From Moraxella oblonga NBRC 102422 (GTDB lineage Bacteria; Pseudomonadota; Gammaproteobacteria; Pseudomonadales; Moraxellaceae), in the NCBI RefSeq assembly GCF_001598275.1, contig NZ_BCYQ01000001.1:1-64000 (forward strand): a stretch of 64,000 bases of DNA, in the 5' to 3' direction. The notes beneath the pieces were generated by a model. The model worked only from the letters and a program-made list of their open reading frames with translations. It did not search any database and was not told the DNA's origin. The translations under genes and the position numbers were made by a program. The first letter of the stretch is position 1; every line of letters begins with the position of its first letter. This document shows positions 26,701 to 35,163 of the stretch, in pieces.

Positions 26701-27972
26701 GGCGTGGATTTGTTGTGGGGGATTGCAGGTTGGCGGTATGAGCTGGTGGTTGGTCTTTTAAAAACCTTGCCAAAAGACATTCGCAAAAAAATCGTCCCCA
26801 TTCCTGATACCGCCCAAGCCTTGATGGATAAACTGGTGCAGGGTAATGGCGTGGGGCTACTTGACCAGCTTTGTGGAGGGCTTTTAAGAATGGGGGTCAA
26901 GGCAAATGCTGATGACTTTAAGCCAAGCGAAATTGATACCTATTTACAACCCTTAATTTGTGTGCTTGATGATAAGGGGAGAGTGATGGACAAGGGGCGA
27001 GACCTGACCAAATTGCAAGCCAAATACCAAACGATGAGCCAAGTACAAAAGGTGAGCGAAGGCATTCATGAGACTTTCCCAGAGCATTTTGACTTTATCA
27101 AAACCCGTCATCATAAAGGCATGGTAACACAAGTGTTTTTTGCATTAAATGCTGACGCAACGGGCAAAGTGGCGGTGGTAGAATTTGGTGATTTGCAAAA
27201 AGCCTTGATTACCCATAAGGCAGGCGTGTTATCGCTTGTCAAACTTACGCTTGGGGCAAAACAAAAACAGCTCACCTCCCAGATTGATAAAGCCTTTAAG
27301 ATGGCGTATGCTCCACTTGGTGATTTGGAAAAATTAAAAACCATGCTTGTTGATGCAACCTTGCAAGCGACTTTTGAAAAGTATGCCAAGCCTTTTTTGG
27401 ATACGAGTGTGCGTGAAAAGGTAGCAGGCTTTGTGCGTGATGACAAGATGGGTGATTTATTGGACAAAATACCATTAACCAAAAATGAGTTTGAGACGGT
27501 CAAAGAGCTGATAGGTAGTCAGTTTTTGGCGGTGGGGCAAGAGATGTTAAAGGTGTTAAAGGAAGTTTATACCACATGGCAGACGGTGCGTGGGCAAATG
27601 CTGATGCTTGACCGTGAGATTTTTGGTGAGAGCATTGATGACATTGAAGACCAGCTTGATGATTTGTCGCTTGGTGATTTTGTTTATCGTGTGCCTTATG
27701 ATGCTTGGCGACAGTACCCTCGTTATTTGGGGGCGTTAAAGGTTCGCCTTGACCGTTTGCCCAACAATCTAGACAATGACCTAGATGGGGTCTATGCCCT
27801 AGACGAACACATGGAACGCCTTGCCAACCGTGTTCACGACCCCAAAATCGCCCCCTATCGTTGGCTTGTAGAGGAGTATCGCATCGGGCTTTTTGCACAG
27901 CCGATGAAGACGATGGGTTCGGTATCGGCTAAGAAACTTGAAAAACTGTGGGGAGATTTAAATACAAAATAA
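23788..27972 (+). CDS. hrpA: ATP-dependent RNA helicase HrpA
   Basis: DEAH-box helicase of about 1395 residues (E. coli 1300). It has Walker A GETGSGKTTQLP (near 94), DEAH in IIDEAHERS (near 190), SATLD, the helicase C block TNVAETALTVPNIRYVID, QRAGRCGR, then the HA2 and OB segments and the long C-terminal DUF3418-type region ending near 1390. It rescues stalled or collided ribosomes and processes mRNA in other bacteria. A Lys/Asn/Asp-rich insertion (about 615-700) is local. Start 23788 is chosen on homology; 23755 is also in frame. No strong ribosome site is visible. Confidence 0.94.
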   Translation: MSKQNPMPQILAKDRHTFYRLERELRGNFPTDIKAKKQRELDELIQRSAQAVQKRAKSMPANLPALLNADLPVTARADEIIHAIQNHQVIIVAGETGSGKTTQLPKLAMLAGRGVTGQIGHTQPRRLAARSVATRIAEELGESLGQTVSFKVRFSEEGTKDSLVKLMTDGILLAELSSDRFLTRYDTIIIDEAHERSLNIDFILGYLKRLLPKRDDLKIIITSATLDTERFAQYFKSAVKGDVPIINVEGRSYPVEIRYRPLIDEIVKSHDDDAFDDMEDKLPRALTSAITECFDDAKAKGHPSSSDILIFASTEAEIREIQEILTAYAPPHTQILPLFARQTFAEQERIFKPTGGRRIIISTNVAETALTVPNIRYVIDLGFARISRYNYRSRIQRLPIEAISQAAANQRAGRCGRIADGICIRLYSKEDFDARPKFTEPEILRTNLASVILQMENLGLGDVAQFDFITEPDLRLVNDGRKLLYELSALSDTPTKTALKKSLKGQKTKLSNLTEIGKKMAKMPIDPRLARILIAGADFACLDKMLIIVSALAVQDVRERPADKQAQADQKHALFRKDDSDFLFYINLFEVLFNNHDMHNGEKLTGNGRKNFAKKHYLSFPRIKEWQKTHEQLSQMMNDLGYQLGKDNQETNINNDRGNHSPKGRLGLNGGKKPLGKSTILASLKDDNGHFDKNKLSQFNQDYASIHRALLAALLSFVAHKSDTVGEYLMTKNQKARIFPASILHKKGVEWLMAFEVVETSQVYMRTLAKIEPQWILSAGKELLKYHYFEPHWSKKEGRVRAYAQISLFGLIIVHKQLVNYETVDLVASREIFIRDALVGDVDEEKYPKTLPFLTHNRQKIKDVGDTEDKLRRRDLLVDEERLYEFYDDKIPSHIASAKAFEDWLGKVGDDEFLKFKDEDVINDNVITGQEFPKFWQVGAVKFPLSYVFDPSSDDDGVSVKVGVGALSQLDGVDLLWGIAGWRYELVVGLLKTLPKDIRKKIVPIPDTAQALMDKLVQGNGVGLLDQLCGGLLRMGVKANADDFKPSEIDTYLQPLICVLDDKGRVMDKGRDLTKLQAKYQTMSQVQKVSEGIHETFPEHFDFIKTRHHKGMVTQVFFALNADATGKVAVVEFGDLQKALITHKAGVLSLVKLTLGAKQKQLTSQIDKAFKMAYAPLGDLEKLKTMLVDATLQATFEKYAKPFLDTSVREKVAGFVRDDKMGDLLDKIPLTKNEFETVKELIGSQFLAVGQEMLKVLKEVYTTWQTVRGQMLMLDREIFGESIDDIEDQLDDLSLGDFVYRVPYDAWRQYPRYLGALKVRLDRLPNNLDNDLDGVYALDEHMERLANRVHDPKIAPYRWLVEEYRIGLFAQPMKTMGSVSAKKLEKLWGDLNTK

Positions 27973-27995
27973 ATATAATGTATTTATAATTTTAT

Positions 27996-28036
27996 AAAAA
28001 AACATCGCCAACATCAACGATTGACGATGTTTTTTT
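27996..28036. terminator. bidirectional terminator between hrpA and the CAP lipoprotein gene
   Basis: A 12-bp A/T-flanked stem (AAAAAAACATCG, 27996-28007) pairs with CGATGTTTTTTT (28025-28036) over a 17-base loop. T-runs follow in both directions. Confidence 0.8.
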
Positions 28037-28044
28037 TGTTGGGT

Positions 28045-29298
28045 TTATTTTTTTGCCCCAAACACGCCTTTTGTGTCGGTTTTGGTATCCTTGAACACGC
28101 CTGACAACTCTTGGGCATTTTGTCCAAAAAATGCTCCTTGTGTTTGAATGGGTGCATCTTTTTTACTGGCAAAACCGCTACCATTGATGTCGGCAGAGAT
28201 GTTGTAAAGCGTGGCGTTGTTTTGGGTGAGTTTGCCATCTAGTTTGCGAGTACTAAAATTGGCGGTGAATTGGGATTTGACATCGGTATTTACTTGACTG
28301 CCCTTGACGACAAGAGCCGTGCCGTTATAGGTTGCTGTACCGCTTTTAGGTATGGCAACATCAGAAGTGCGTTGTCCTTGATAATACAGATGGCTTGCAT
28401 TCGCCCCTTGTGGTGTGATTACCCCAAAACGAGTGTGCTGATAGCCATTTACCCACCCTTGATTGCCATTCGTGGCGATTTGTTGCCATTGACCTTGTTT
28501 GTCTAGCTGTGTCAATGGAATGGCTGTACCGTTGATAACAACTTGGTCTAGGGGCTTAGGGTTGGTTGTGGTGTTGTCAATGAACTCATAGGGAGCTTTA
28601 TAGTTTTTGCCATTATAAATATCAGCATTAAAAATTTGCACCCAGTAATATTTATAAATACTATTCGGGTCGTACGCTATCCCTATGCCAATAGTTTCAT
28701 AACTTGGGTTTACCATGTTGGCATAATGACCTGCACTCTTTCTCCAACTTTCTACTGCACCCTCCGCCATTGGACTACCTCCATGATTATTTTCACCAAA
28801 ATTACCAATCGTACCATTGTCTAATCTTTTGTGGTTAAATTGAATGGCAATTTCACTCGCCCTGACTTGGGCATAGGCAGATAGATTGGGGTCTAACTTT
28901 AAGGGTTTTAGTCCTTTTTGAGCTCTTAGGCGGTTTGTGCCGTCTAGCACCTTTTGTACTTCTTGTGCCAACTGTGCAGGTGGGCGAGGCACATAGGTGA
29001 TATTTAAGGGTGCTTTATTTGCCACAGGTGTGGAAAACCCAAAATTATTCATGTTTAGGGCTGATGTCGCAAGATTATTGCGATTGTTGGGATTTTGGGC
29101 GGTATTTTGGTTGTTTTGACTGTTTTGATTGCGATTTGGGGTAGTTTGGTTCTGATTGTTGGTTTTGTTGGGTGTGATGATGGGTGTACTACGCACCGAA
29201 TTATCCCCAAAACCACCGCCAGAGCTACCACAACCTGACAAGCCTAGCAATAAACCGCCAGCAATAACACAACCTAATCTGACATTTTTTATGGTCAT
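28045..29298 (-). CDS. surface lipoprotein: CAP domain plus TbpB-like C-terminal barrel
   Basis: About 417 residues from the ATG at 29298 (GGAG six bases upstream). The lipobox LSGC is followed by a Gly/Ser run. Next is an Asn/Gln-rich low-complexity linker (about 35-75), then a CAP/SCP-PR1 domain (about 105-235) with LNRLRAQKGLKPLKLD-type helix, FNHKRLDNG, FGENNHGG, AVESWRKSAGHYANMVNP and YYWVQIF. The last 100 residues resemble the C-terminal barrel of TbpB/fHbp-type lipoproteins: NFSTRKLDGKLT, DINGSGF and the ending GAFFGQNAQELSGVFKD...GVFGAKK. That ending is typical of Slam-exported proteins. It is probably displayed on the cell surface; ligand or activity unknown. Confidence 0.82.
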   Translation of the reverse strand: MTIKNVRLGCVIAGGLLLGLSGCGSSGGGFGDNSVRSTPIITPNKTNNQNQTTPNRNQNSQNNQNTAQNPNNRNNLATSALNMNNFGFSTPVANKAPLNITYVPRPPAQLAQEVQKVLDGTNRLRAQKGLKPLKLDPNLSAYAQVRASEIAIQFNHKRLDNGTIGNFGENNHGGSPMAEGAVESWRKSAGHYANMVNPSYETIGIGIAYDPNSIYKYYWVQIFNADIYNGKNYKAPYEFIDNTTTNPKPLDQVVINGTAIPLTQLDKQGQWQQIATNGNQGWVNGYQHTRFGVITPQGANASHLYYQGQRTSDVAIPKSGTATYNGTALVVKGSQVNTDVKSQFTANFSTRKLDGKLTQNNATLYNISADINGSGFASKKDAPIQTQGAFFGQNAQELSGVFKDTKTDTKGVFGAKK

Positions 29299-29392
29299 AA
29301 CAAACTCCAAAAAACAAACATATACCCATACTATAAATAAGGAATATATTTTTGTCAATGATTTTGTTAGTTTTTATTAAAATTAGATTTTG

Positions 29393-31444
29393 CTATGGGC
29401 GTTTTTCAAACAAAGAAGCAAGTTGGGTTTTGGTATGTTCGTTATCCCATTTGGTGAGTAGTTGCATTCGCCGTTTGTGGATTTCGGACAAAATGAGATT
29501 TTTGCTCTCTTCATGCTGTTTTTTCAAGGCATCTTGGAGTGCTTGACAAAGTAACTCATTAAAAAACAAAGAAATTTCTTCATGATTGGCGGTGGGGTGA
29601 TGGTGTTGTAATTGATGAAAAAACTCACGCCAAGCAGATGTTAATTTGTGTTGTAGAGTTGGATTTGGTAGGCTTGCCATGATGAGATGAGCCTGTCCGT
29701 CAATGTGTGTTGGATTGTTATTTGTTTGTATATAACCTGTCTGTAATAATTGCTGTATGACAGACACCAGTTTGGCAAGGTCATCATGCAACATTTGCCA
29801 AGTGGGTAGGGGGGGTACGTCAAGACCGTAGTTGTGTAGTCTTTGTTCGTATGGTATATGTGCATGATGTATGCTAGATGATTGAAATAACTGTACCAAT
29901 GGGTCTTGATTTAATATATTGGGGGTATACAGTAGGCACAAACAAAGCTGAGTGTGGCGGTCAAGCTGACTGTCATAAATGATGGTATCGCTGGTGCGTT
30001 TGGATTTTTTGTCCTTGAAGCGTGCATAAATATCGCTGTTTAGCCACCATTTGAAACTTGATCCTTTGGGGAATTTGCCAGTTAAGGATTTTAATTCAGA
30101 CATTGCTTGGGCTTTGCCTTCGGGTGTGGCGGTATCGTGGCGTGATTTTAGGGTGTCATAGACATAGTCGGATGTACTTTTGGCTTGGGTGATGGCGGTG
30201 CGTGTGGCTTCTGTCCCAAAGGCTTTGATGTAAGTGTCTGGGTCGTGTCCGCCTGACAAGGTCAAAAATTTAAGCTGTTTGTCATCGGTCAAAATGGGGG
30301 CAGATACCTCTAAGGCTCGCCAAGATGCTCGTTGCCCTGCCTCATCACCATCAAAACATAGGGTTAGTGTGTCGTTATATTTGAGCAAATGGGCGATTTG
30401 GTTTTCATTGATGGCTGTACCCATTGGAGCAACTGCCCCATAGATGCCCGCTTGGTGCAAGGCAATCACGTCCATATAACCTTCAACCACCAAAAAATCG
30501 GTAGCTTTGGCACGGCGAGCTTCATAAAGCCCATATAAAATATGCTGTTTGGCAAATACAGGTGATTCTGATGAGTTGATGTATTTAGGCATTTCATCAC
30601 CCAAAGACCGCCCCGCAAAACCGACGATTCGCCCCTGACGGTCTTTGATGGGAAAAATCACACGGTCTCGTAACAAATCAAAATCCCGCCCTTTTTGTGA
30701 AGTGCGTACCAAGCCCAGTATGCGTAAGCCTTCAATATCATAGGGAAAGGCTTGCTCTAAGTGTTGCCACCCTGTTGGAGCATAGCCCAAACCAAACTCG
30801 TGTATGGTTTGCTCGGTCAGCCCACGAGATAAAAAATACTGGCGAGCGGTAGAGTTATTTGCAAGCTGATGTTGATAAAATTGGCAAATTTGGTCTAATA
30901 AAGCGTAGAGGTTGCCCTCTTCACTGGTGGGAGCGGATGTATTGTTGGGGTCAAAATGATGCCAATGAGGCTGGGATAGGTCATTTTGCCCCAAATTTTC
31001 TAGATGGGTATTGGTGGGTTGATGGTTGGTATGGCTAAGATTTTTGGCTCCAAAATCAACATCTGGCACAGATGATGGATTGGGGGTGGTGTTAATGTTG
31101 TTTGGTTTGTTGGCGGTTTTTTTGTATTGGATTTGTTGGGGGGTATGGTCATCTTTGGGCAAATCAATGCCTGTTTGGTCGGCAAGAAGTTCTACCGCTT
31201 CTTTAAAAGTTAGGCGTTCAAAATCTCGTAAAAAGCTGATGGGATTGCCCTTAACCCCACACCCAAAACAATAGTACAAATTGGTTTGGGGATTGACATA
31301 AAATGATGGGGTTTTTTCGCCATGAAAAGGACAACAGCCCTTAAATTCACGTCCTGCTGGTTTTAATGTGGTGTGTTTTTTTATCATCGCCACAAGGTCA
31401 GCTTGGCTGTTGAGTCGTTCTAAGATGGTGTCAGGGATACGCAT
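29393..31444 (-). CDS. dnaG: DNA primase DnaG
   Basis: Makes RNA primers at the fork. The 683 residues begin with the zinc-binding domain (CCPFHGEKTPSFYV ... YYCFGCG, about 37-65). The RNA-polymerase core has FAGRSLGDEMPKYINSSESPVF, the Toprim block VVEGYMDVIALHQAG with CFDGDEAGQRAS, and a C-terminal helicase-binding region that is poorly conserved. A Asn/Pro/Thr-rich insertion sits near residues 105-170, between zinc domain and core. Its helicase partner DnaB is encoded 12 kb away. A terminator separates it from bamD upstream. Confidence 0.96.
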   Translation of the reverse strand: MRIPDTILERLNSQADLVAMIKKHTTLKPAGREFKGCCPFHGEKTPSFYVNPQTNLYYCFGCGVKGNPISFLRDFERLTFKEAVELLADQTGIDLPKDDHTPQQIQYKKTANKPNNINTTPNPSSVPDVDFGAKNLSHTNHQPTNTHLENLGQNDLSQPHWHHFDPNNTSAPTSEEGNLYALLDQICQFYQHQLANNSTARQYFLSRGLTEQTIHEFGLGYAPTGWQHLEQAFPYDIEGLRILGLVRTSQKGRDFDLLRDRVIFPIKDRQGRIVGFAGRSLGDEMPKYINSSESPVFAKQHILYGLYEARRAKATDFLVVEGYMDVIALHQAGIYGAVAPMGTAINENQIAHLLKYNDTLTLCFDGDEAGQRASWRALEVSAPILTDDKQLKFLTLSGGHDPDTYIKAFGTEATRTAITQAKSTSDYVYDTLKSRHDTATPEGKAQAMSELKSLTGKFPKGSSFKWWLNSDIYARFKDKKSKRTSDTIIYDSQLDRHTQLCLCLLYTPNILNQDPLVQLFQSSSIHHAHIPYEQRLHNYGLDVPPLPTWQMLHDDLAKLVSVIQQLLQTGYIQTNNNPTHIDGQAHLIMASLPNPTLQHKLTSAWREFFHQLQHHHPTANHEEISLFFNELLCQALQDALKKQHEESKNLILSEIHKRRMQLLTKWDNEHTKTQLASLFEKRP

Positions 31445-31455
31445 GGCAAAGCACT

Positions 31456-31476
31456 AAAAAGCCCACCGCAGTGGGC
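31456..31476 (-). terminator. rho-independent terminator after bamD
   Basis: On the minus strand, GCCCAC-TGCG-GTGGGC runs straight into five T. It lies between bamD and dnaG. Confidence 0.85.
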
Positions 31477-31481
31477 GTGTT

Positions 31482-32453
31482 TTATTGGGAGGGGTTATTG
31501 GTGGGTAAATTTAGACTAACTGCTTGACGAATGATTTGGGGCGTGGTTTGCCCATCATAAGTGGATTGGTAACTTATGTCATCTTTGTCTTTGGCACGCC
31601 CAAGTTTGCCTAGCGAGAGTGATGATAGGGCTTTTTTGGTGATGGAGGTTGCCCCTAGATTGAGTTTGATTGAGCCGTCTTGGTTTAGGTATTGGGGGTA
31701 GTTGATTTGGAGTAAGGTTTTGTATTGGTTGGCGGTGTCGGTCAACCCCAATTTGTCGTTACTGTATGCCAAAATTGCGATGGCTTCTGGTACGCTTTGG
31801 GATTGGGGGTAGTATTGAAATACCCATTTGGCACGATTGACCGCCGCCACATGAGCATCTCTTTTGATGTACCAACGAGCTGCCACAAGTTCATGTTCGG
31901 CAAAATCATTATAGATGGCAGTCATACGCTGAGCAACATCAGGAGCATAAATACTGTTTGGAAAATGCGTCATGAGTGTCTGAAAATCGTTGAATGCCAA
32001 ACGCAAATAAGATACATCACGTTGGGATTGGTCAAGATAAAATAGGCGAGATGCTTTGGGAGAGCCACCCATGTTGGTAATGCCTTGTACATACAAAGCA
32101 TAGTCAAGATTTGGGTTATTTGGGTAAAGGCGAATAAATTCACTGGTACTGGTTAGTACCGCTTCAAAGTCGTTGGCTTGGTATTGGGCATAAATCAAAT
32201 CAAGCAAGGCTTGCTCGGCATTTGCCCCCGTAGGATAAAATGTCCGCACGTTATTTAGGGCGATGATGGCTTCACGATAACGCTCTTTGGCAAAGGCATT
32301 TTGGGCATCTTGGTAGTAGGCATCTTCGCTCTTTTCGGCAGTGGTGATGACTTCTTTGTCTTTTTTTGTTAAACCTTTGACAGTATTGCACCCTGTCAAG
32401 GTCAATGTCATCACGGTCAATAAGCTAAGAGCAAGCGTGGCTGTGTTTTTCAT
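31482..32453 (-). CDS. bamD: outer-membrane assembly lipoprotein BamD
   Basis: Essential BAM-complex lipoprotein. The start at 32453 (GGGA six bases upstream) gives a signal peptide ending in the lipobox TLTGC (Cys near 22). TPR-like repeats follow, with AYYQDAQNAFAKERYREAIIALNNVRTFYP, GANAEQALLDLIYAQY, FIRLYPNNPNLDYALYVQG and FNDFQTLMTHFPNSIYAPD. At about 323 residues it is longer than E. coli BamD (245) because of an extended C-terminus. Divergent from the NYN-rluD-pgeF operon; rluD next to bamD is conserved in many gammaproteobacteria. Confidence 0.94.
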   Translation of the reverse strand: MKNTATLALSLLTVMTLTLTGCNTVKGLTKKDKEVITTAEKSEDAYYQDAQNAFAKERYREAIIALNNVRTFYPTGANAEQALLDLIYAQYQANDFEAVLTSTSEFIRLYPNNPNLDYALYVQGITNMGGSPKASRLFYLDQSQRDVSYLRLAFNDFQTLMTHFPNSIYAPDVAQRMTAIYNDFAEHELVAARWYIKRDAHVAAVNRAKWVFQYYPQSQSVPEAIAILAYSNDKLGLTDTANQYKTLLQINYPQYLNQDGSIKLNLGATSITKKALSSLSLGKLGRAKDKDDISYQSTYDGQTTPQIIRQAVSLNLPTNNPSQ

Positions 32454-32593
32454 TATCAATCCCAAATGGTGAAATCGTGTTAGTGTATCACAATTTTGAT
32501 GATGATTGAATAGTTATTTTTTGTGCAACATGGGCAAATTTCTTTCATATTCTTACCAGAATGTAAACATGGTGTGCAATCGTCAAATAATGC

Positions 32594-32621
32594 TTGACAA
32601 ACTTTTTGAACGTTATAAAAT
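32594..32621 (+). promoter_or_regulatory. sigma-70 promoter for NYN-rluD operon
   Basis: A perfect TTGACA (32594-32599), a 16-base spacer and TAAAAT (32616-32621, 5 of 6 to consensus). The leader to the ATG at 32709 is about 80 bases and contains a weak GCC/GGC hairpin ending in T6. Confidence 0.7.
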
Positions 32622-32708
32622 AGTGCATATATCCCGCCCATAGTTGTACGCTCTTTTTCTTCATTCCAAAAGTGCCGAACCTTTGGGCTTTTTTATTAAG
32701 GTGAAAAA

Positions 32709-33377
32709 ATGAAAACTGCCATCTTTATTGATACAGCGTTTTTGATACAGCGTTTACGTCAATATTTGCCCCAAGACGAACATTATCACGCCCAAAAAAT
32801 CGCAGAAAGTGCCATTCATCTGGCATTAAAACACACCCAATACCAAAGTCAGATGGGCGATGAGTTATATCGCATTTATTTTTATGATTGCCCACCCATC
32901 AACAAAAAAGTTCATAAACCCATCAGCCGAGAATTGCTTGATTTGTCCAAAACCAAAGAAGCGATTTTTAGAAATGAGCTTCATCAATTATTGCAAAGAC
33001 AACCCAAAACCCTATTAAGACTTGGCGAGCTGTCGGTGGGTGCTGATGTTTGGCGATTAAAGACGGGTATTGCCAAAGATTTGCTTTGGGGCAAAAGACA
33101 ATGGTATGATTTGACCGACAACGAATTTGTGCTAGACTTACACCAAAAAGGTGTGGGTATACAAATGGGTGCAGATTTGATGAGTTTGACACTCAAAAAA
33201 CAAATTGATAAAGTTGTGATTATCAGTAATGATGACGAATTTACGTTGGTGGCGGATACCGTTCGCTATGAGGGCGTACAGTTGGTATTAGATAGTATGC
33301 ACAAAACTGTCCATGAATCGGTATTTGGATATATTGATGAGCTTTGGACAACTTTTACTCCCAAAAAGCGTTATTGA
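32709..33377 (+). CDS. NYN/PIN-like domain protein (putative RNase)
   Basis: The protein has 222 residues. MKTAIFIDTAFLI supplies the first acidic residue of the NYN (LabA/DUF88) fold. The later block HQKGVGIQMGADLMSLTLKKQIDKVVIISNDDEFTLVADTVRYEGVQL holds the K-G-x-D-type and S-x-D-D-F acidic motifs. Family members are metal-dependent ribonucleases or RNA-binding proteins. It is the first gene of an operon with rluD (3 bases apart) and pgeF, so an RNA-linked role is plausible. Target unknown. Confidence 0.8.
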   Translation: MKTAIFIDTAFLIQRLRQYLPQDEHYHAQKIAESAIHLALKHTQYQSQMGDELYRIYFYDCPPINKKVHKPISRELLDLSKTKEAIFRNELHQLLQRQPKTLLRLGELSVGADVWRLKTGIAKDLLWGKRQWYDLTDNEFVLDLHQKGVGIQMGADLMSLTLKKQIDKVVIISNDDEFTLVADTVRYEGVQLVLDSMHKTVHESVFGYIDELWTTFTPKKRY

Positions 33378-33380
33378 TTT

Positions 33381-34358
33381 ATGAATGAAGAAAACGAAGA
33401 CATAGAGTTTGAATCGGTGCAATTATCGCACCTTGTTAATGAACAACAAATCGGCATACGCCTTGACAAGATAGCCACCGATGTATTTGATGGTTTTTCA
33501 AGGGTACAGATTCAGGGCTTTATTGATCATGGGGAGTTATTGGTTAATGGTATGCCCCAAAAAAACAAATATGCCGTCAAACTGGGCGATGAGCTGACTT
33601 TGATGACAACTCTTACCAATCATGGTGAAGACTTGCCTGAAAATATCTCTCTTGATGTCGTCTACGAAGATGATGACGTGATTGTGATTAATAAACCTGT
33701 GGGGTTAGTGGTACATAAAGGGGCAGGCAATCTGACTGGTACGCTAGTGAACGCCTTGCTTTACCATTATCCCAACAATGCTCATTTGCCAAGAGCGGGT
33801 CTTGTACATCGTATTGATAAGGACACATCAGGGCTGTTGGTGGTTGCTCGTACCAAGACCGCCCAGCTTGATTTGACGGAGCAGTTAAAAGACAAATCGG
33901 TATATCGTGAGTATCTTGCGATTGCCACGGGCGTGCCAAATGATATTTTACGCCATGCCACGATTGATGCTCCCATAGGTCGCCACTGCATTCACCGCAC
34001 CAAGATGACTGTTACAGACGCTGGCAAGCCTGCTGTTACCCATGTCGTCCATGCCCAAGCATTAGGCACGCATTATAGCTTACTCACCGTGCGACTTGAA
34101 ACAGGACGCACCCACCAAATCCGTGTACATATGTCTCATGTTGGTCATGCCTTGTTGGGTGATAAAGTGTATGGCGGACTGCCAAAGTCAGGGCTACCTG
34201 CCGATGTCCGCCAAGCAGTGATAGAATTCCCCCGTCAGGCACTACATGCTCACAAACTTGGTTTTGTACACCCAACCACACATCAGACATTGGTATTTGA
34301 AGCACCACTACCACCTGACATGGTGGGTATGGTTGAACTTTTACAAGGTGAGGGCTAA
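33381..34358 (+). CDS. rluD: 23S rRNA pseudouridine synthase RluD
   Basis: Makes pseudouridines 1911, 1915 and 1917 in helix 69 of 23S rRNA. The 325 residues contain an N-terminal S4 domain (IRLDKIATDVFDGFSRVQIQGFIDHGELLVNG, about 28-60) and the RluA-type catalytic domain with GLVHRIDKDTSGLLVVA (catalytic Asp near 145). ETGRTHQIRVHMSHVGHALLGDKVYGG and FPRQALHAHKLGF complete the domain. It is followed four bases later by pgeF, the usual partner. Confidence 0.95.
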   Translation: MNEENEDIEFESVQLSHLVNEQQIGIRLDKIATDVFDGFSRVQIQGFIDHGELLVNGMPQKNKYAVKLGDELTLMTTLTNHGEDLPENISLDVVYEDDDVIVINKPVGLVVHKGAGNLTGTLVNALLYHYPNNAHLPRAGLVHRIDKDTSGLLVVARTKTAQLDLTEQLKDKSVYREYLAIATGVPNDILRHATIDAPIGRHCIHRTKMTVTDAGKPAVTHVVHAQALGTHYSLLTVRLETGRTHQIRVHMSHVGHALLGDKVYGGLPKSGLPADVRQAVIEFPRQALHAHKLGFVHPTTHQTLVFEAPLPPDMVGMVELLQGEG

Positions 34359-34362
34359 ACGC

Positions 34363-35160
34363 ATGTTTGATGTTTTATACCAAAATAATCACACTCTGGT
34401 TATCCAAACACACGCAGGTAGGTTTGATAAATGGGGTGATGATGTGTATGGGCAGTTTAATATGGGTTTGCACGTGCTAGATAATGCTCCTCATGTTTTA
34501 GATAATCGTGCGACTTTACTTCGTGAGTTGCACCAATTAACTGGCGGTAAAATCCATCAAATCCATTGGCTAAATCAAATTCATGGCAATGATGTAACGA
34601 CAGCAAAAGCACAAATTACGCCTGCCAATGCAGATGCACTCATCAGTGATGAATGTGGGGTGGGGCTATCCATCATGACGGCGGACTGTGTGCCGATTGC
34701 GTTGTTTAATGACTGTGATGGTGGTCAAATTGCTTGCATTCATGCAGGCTGGCAGGGTTTGACAAAGGGTATTATTGCCAATACCGTCAAACAATTTTTT
34801 GATAAAAACATCAAAGCGGTGATTGGGGCGTGTATCAGTCAAGCCAGTTATGAAATTGATAAAACATTGGCAAATAATATCATCAATAGCGTGATTGATA
34901 AACAGTTGGTTGATTTGACCTTTGATGAATTATATCAGACAATCATTGAAGATAAAATCAGTAATCAAAATGATACACAAAAATGCTTGATTGATATTGT
35001 CAAGCTCACTCGGTTACAATTGGCTCATTTAAACATCACTGTGATGAATGACAATGTGCCATGTAGTTATGATAAGCCTAATTTATATTCGTATCGCCAA
35101 CAAACTCACGCCAAAAAACACGCCACAGGGCGTATGGCTATGGTGGTTGTTAAATATTGA
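34363..35160 (+). CDS. pgeF: PgeF/YfiH multicopper-oxidase-like protein
   Basis: Member of the LACC1/YfiH family, described as a purine nucleoside phosphorylase/laccase-like or peptidoglycan-editing factor. The start at 34363 (MFDVLYQNN) begins four bases after rluD; the frame extends upstream inside rluD without support. About 265 residues. Conserved blocks include HWLNQIHGNDV, ISIMTADCVPIALF (Cys), ACIHAGWQGLTKGI (His), GACISQASYEI and a final C-S-Y-D-K...SYRQQTHAKKHATGRMA. The zinc-site His-Cys-His set appears intact. Confidence 0.93.
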   Translation: MFDVLYQNNHTLVIQTHAGRFDKWGDDVYGQFNMGLHVLDNAPHVLDNRATLLRELHQLTGGKIHQIHWLNQIHGNDVTTAKAQITPANADALISDECGVGLSIMTADCVPIALFNDCDGGQIACIHAGWQGLTKGIIANTVKQFFDKNIKAVIGACISQASYEIDKTLANNIINSVIDKQLVDLTFDELYQTIIEDKISNQNDTQKCLIDIVKLTRLQLAHLNITVMNDNVPCSYDKPNLYSYRQQTHAKKHATGRMAMVVVKY

Positions 35161-35163
35161 TTT

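Noticed and set aside
27500-27898. 132-codon minus-strand open frame opposite hrpA
   Set aside because: It lies wholly within the conserved C-terminal coding region of hrpA, and its His/Gln-rich composition is typical of a shadow frame.
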